IMG/VR virus record: IMGVR_UViG_3300045999_003076
Location: 1-31,065 of that record
Length of the DNA stretch: 31,065 nucleotides
Direction: 5' to 3' (one strand)
Source: a virus
Position 1 is the first letter of the stretch. Each line of letters begins with the position of its first letter. A program made the position numbers and the translations under genes. Of this stretch, positions 29,393 to 31,065 are shown one piece after another. Under the pieces are notes generated by a model, which made no database searches, was not told the DNA's origin, and saw only the letters and a list, made by a program, of their open reading frames with translations.

Positions 29393-29796
29393 CAATCCGG
29401 AAATAGTGGTTGTTCTGCAATTATAGTATTTTGAACCTGCTCTGTTAATCCGTTTAATCTTTGCGTTATGCTCGGATTATAAACGCCAGCCATACCGCCC
29501 TCGATTTGATCTTTACGTGTGTGTTTTTTAATATATGAACAGATGGGTGCATAATCGGAGTATCGATTGTCTTTATTCTTTAAATAATCCCCCAAATCTT
29601 CTATAATATCATTATCCGCTAACCAACATTCAAAGCCCTCTATTGTGAGAGGTCGTTCCTTTTCTTTGTACACTTCTAAAGCATCTTTTCCTACCCAATC
29701 TTTAACTATAAAAGGATTGTTTTTTGTTTCCTTTTGATAGCAATGGAAATACTCTTTTAGCTTTTCGGGTGTTTCTATGTATTTAGTTCTGCCCAT
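29392..29796 (-). CDS. Terminase small subunit (GP3_package-like), 134 aa
   Basis: Resembles the small-terminase family with P22 gp3-like GP3_package domain: RPLTIEGFECWLADND, LKNKDNRYSDYAPICSYIKK, and IEGGMAGVYNPSITQRLNGL, the last block being the most characteristic. It recognises the packaging start and loads the large subunit. It lies directly before the large subunit with a one-base overlap, and overlaps the upstream Cys-rich gene by 14 bp. Confidence 0.85.
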   Translation of the reverse strand: MGRTKYIETPEKLKEYFHCYQKETKNNPFIVKDWVGKDALEVYKEKERPLTIEGFECWLADNDIIEDLGDYLKNKDNRYSDYAPICSYIKKHTRKDQIEGGMAGVYNPSITQRLNGLTEQVQNTIIAEQPLFPD

Positions 29797-30079
29797 CGTT
29801 AAATAATTTATTCAAATCCTTAACCATTATCGCCATTATCTTTTCGCTTTTAGTGTTGGTGTTATCCAAGCCGAAGTATTTTAAGTACAAAGCTGGGATG
29901 TTAGGATTATCACTATTAAACTCTTGGCAGTCCTTACAATCAATTTTACAAATTGGCTTTTTATGTGTCCATTTATCCATTGTGAATTGTCTGTCCTCAC
30001 ATTTAGCGCATTGCTTTATTCCGACTGCCTCTGTGATCTCTTTTACTATTGTTCCGAGTTTTGGTTTTTTACTTGCCAT
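29783..30079 (-). CDS. Zinc-ribbon-like small protein, 98 aa
   Basis: Contains CAKC (C24, C27) and CKIDCKDC (C44, C48, C51), a likely zinc-binding site, followed by a helical end (YLKYFGLDNTNTKSEKIMAI). Small Cys-rich proteins are common just before the terminase genes of Bacteroidota phages; this one might help DNA recognition for packaging, but no evidence shows it. It overlaps the sigma-like gene by 34 bp and the small terminase by 14 bp. Confidence 0.65.
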   Translation of the reverse strand: MASKKPKLGTIVKEITEAVGIKQCAKCEDRQFTMDKWTHKKPICKIDCKDCQEFNSDNPNIPALYLKYFGLDNTNTKSEKIMAIMVKDLNKLFNDGQN

Positions 30080-30483
30080 ATTAGTTTCTCTTTTACCATT
30101 TTATTAATTCTGTGAACTGTTTGAATATGTATACCTGTTTGCCTTGAGAATGGTCTTTGCCCCTCTAGTGTTGAGCAAACAAACATTGTTTTTTCATACC
30201 AAGTCAATCGCTTTGAAATTTCATCAAACTCCGGTAGCGTAACGTATTCATCATCTATAATCTCAAACCTTGTAAAGTCATCGATTAGTATTTCTTTTGT
30301 CTTTAAACTATCGTAAAATAAATTTCTTAAAATCGTGTAAATGTACGAATTATTTATATTCTTGAACGTGTGCGCTTTTAAGTACATCTCCTGCACGATA
30401 TCGTCAGCAAGGTCTTTGTCTTTCGTAATCTTGAAAGCCATCAATCGCCAGTCGCTATCTCGTTGTGCAAGTTCGTGTATCAC
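30046..30483 (-). CDS. Sigma-70-family-like (ECF-type) factor, 145 aa
   Basis: Short two-domain sigma factor. Region 2: a helix WRLMAFKITKDKDLADDIVQ leading to the conserved QEMYLKAH (about 20-37), then YIYTILRNLFYDSLK (about 47-61), like the 2.3/2.4 segment. Region 4: an HTH with FSRQTGIHIQTVHRINKMVKE (about 111-131). It would direct host RNA polymerase to phage promoters, and ECF-type factors read AAC-N16-GTC-like promoters, compatible with the ACAAA-N12-AGTCTTA elements. The start is a GTG at 30483 that overlaps the upstream stop (GTGA); no ATG is better. Some phage small-terminase proteins also carry HTHs, but the region 2 pattern favours sigma. Confidence 0.72.
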   Translation of the reverse strand: MIHELAQRDSDWRLMAFKITKDKDLADDIVQEMYLKAHTFKNINNSYIYTILRNLFYDSLKTKEILIDDFTRFEIIDDEYVTLPEFDEISKRLTWYEKTMFVCSTLEGQRPFSRQTGIHIQTVHRINKMVKEKLIWQVKNQNSEQ

Positions 30484-30659
30484 ATTGTACTTATTTTTTC
30501 ATTTAAATAACAATAAACATCATTCATATTGCTAAAATTAATTTTATACAAAAAATCTGACCATTGCGATAAATCTTTTACCGTTACTTTTTCATACAAA
30601 TCAAATGGAATGTAATCAATGCAAATTTGATTGTACCAAAATTTATCTTTATTCATCAT
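30480..30659 (-). CDS. Small hypothetical protein before the sigma-like gene, 59 aa
   Basis: Frame with two in-frame ATGs (30659, 30656): MMNKDKFWYNQICIDYIPFD, then LYEKVTVKDLSQWSDFLYKI, ending YLNEKISTM. Helical, no family recognised. It could be an anti-sigma or partner because it is co-translated with the sigma-like gene (GTGA overlap), but nothing in its sequence proves this. Confidence 0.6.
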   Translation of the reverse strand: MMNKDKFWYNQICIDYIPFDLYEKVTVKDLSQWSDFLYKINFSNMNDVYCYLNEKISTM

Positions 30660-30660
30660 T

Positions 30661-30668
30661 CAAATGTA
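30661..30668 (-). promoter_or_regulatory. Host-type promoter before the sigma operon
   Basis: Leftward TACATTTG (30668-30661) matches TAnnTTTG and ends one base before the ATG at 30659, so the message would be leaderless and could start at the second ATG (30656). No clear -33 TTG is seen. Confidence 0.45.
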
Positions 30669-30875
30669 TTAATTATTTTCTAATGTTTTGCTTTTTATTC
30701 TTACTCGCACCCAGTCGGTAACATTTTGCTTTGGATCGAGGTCAATTATATCATCATAAATGGTGCCATCTAAATCCTCTTTTCTACAAATTTGCCTAGC
30801 GTGCCTAGCATCGATATTATGCTCCATTCTAAAATTATCGTAAATCCCTTTATCTGTGGTTAAAATTGCAATCAT
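30669..30875 (-). CDS. Hypothetical protein, 68 aa
   Basis: Frame MIAILTTDKGIYDNFRMEHN, then ARHARQICRKEDLDGTIYDD and TDWVRVRIKSKTLENN. Not recognised. The TDWVRVRI motif resembles KDWVRIQI of the 39-aa gene at 9289. Its ATG overlaps the DUF3310 stop (ATGA). Stop at 30669 lies inside the promoter region of the sigma operon. Confidence 0.6.
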   Translation of the reverse strand: MIAILTTDKGIYDNFRMEHNIDARHARQICRKEDLDGTIYDDIIDLDPKQNVTDWVRVRIKSKTLENN

Positions 30876-31065
30876 TGTTCAATTTGTTTAAGTTCGTTTT
30901 CTCTTACTATTTTTATTTCTCGTTGGATATAATCGAGTGCCTTTTCTAGGTCGATTAAATGCGTTCCTTTTTTTCTGGCACGTGTTATGTACTTAATAAC
31001 GTTTCCCTCGTTAAAATTGAGGCTATTGTCGCTCACGAAGTCGATAACATCGTAAGTCTGTGGGT
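30872..31065 (-). CDS. DUF3310-family protein, C-terminal part (gene crosses the circular join)
   Basis: The right-edge continuation of the gene that starts at 281. The window shows its last 22 codons uniquely (30872-30938) plus the repeated 127 bases. It reads through the join as KALDYIQREIKIVRENELKQ and stops at TGA 30874-30872, sharing ATGA with the next gene. Its family features are given at 1-281. Confidence 0.85.
   Translation of the reverse strand, partial: PQTYDVIDFVSDNSLNFNEGNVIKYITRARKKGTHLIDLEKALDYIQREIKIVRENELKQIEQ
30939..31065. repeat. Terminal 127-bp direct repeat (right copy)
   Basis: Exact copy of bases 1-127. It marks circular closure of the assembly; discard one copy when counting genes or length. 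Confidence 0.95.

Noticed and set aside
1-31065. Lysogeny genes, tRNAs, CRISPR arrays or insertion sequences
   Set aside because: No integrase, transposase, repressor-like CI protein, cloverleaf or regularly spaced repeat was seen on either strand.

Overview
The window is a complete, circularly permuted genome of a tailed phage (Caudoviricetes, siphovirus-like) that most likely infects a Bacteroidota host, probably a Flavobacterium relative. The last 127 bases repeat the first 127 exactly, so the contig closes into a circle of 30,938 bp, and one gene (DUF3310 family) runs across the join. Clues to the host are the strong AT bias, host-type TAnnTTTG -7 promoter elements, starts without Shine-Dalgarno sequences, a VirE_N/BT4734-type primase and several tail and head proteins of types usual in Bacteroidota phages. 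I see no integrase, no recognisable repressor, no tRNA and no CRISPR array, so nothing points to lysogeny.

Almost everything is transcribed leftward (minus strand). In transcription order: (1) an early block at 8734-7646 of small unknown and membrane proteins; (2) a replication block at 7525-278 with a 147-aa protein, an SSB-like protein with an acidic tail, a primase-SF3 helicase, a SNF2-like helicase, a VRR-NUC nuclease and a run of tiny genes joined by ATGA overlaps; (3) across the join, DUF3310, two small genes, a sigma-like factor, a Cys-rich protein and both terminase subunits; (4) tail genes 28199-20901 (frameshifted chaperone pair, terminator-like, gp10-like, two large tail proteins, tape measure); (5) head genes 20861-15301 (XkdF-like protease/scaffold, capsid, tube-like protein, portal, adaptor-like); (6) baseplate/fibre genes 15238-12564; (7) lysis genes 12567-9289 (holin-like, coiled-coil membrane protein, CHAP endolysin, metallophosphoesterase, one-piece spanin). 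One small rightward operon (8829-9227) lies between a divergent promoter region and a bidirectional terminator.

Two regulatory systems emerge that the gene list does not explain. First, the three late modules (tail at 28199, protease/capsid at 20861, portal at 18065) each start with the same element: ACAAA, 12 nt, AGTCTTA, 5 nt, ATG, with spacing identical in all three. This looks like a phage-specific late promoter giving leaderless mRNAs, and the sigma-like gene at 30046-30483 is the obvious candidate to read it. Second, three successive replication genes (147-aa protein, SSB-like protein, primase-helicase) have leaders with interleaved complementary segments, that is pseudoknot-type structures, ending 16, 18 and 16 nt before the ATG. 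The one before the SSB-like gene is a textbook H-type pseudoknot, recalling the autogenous control pseudoknot of T4 gene 32. The primase leader is also preceded by an array of AGTAAACAT repeats, a candidate origin or operator.
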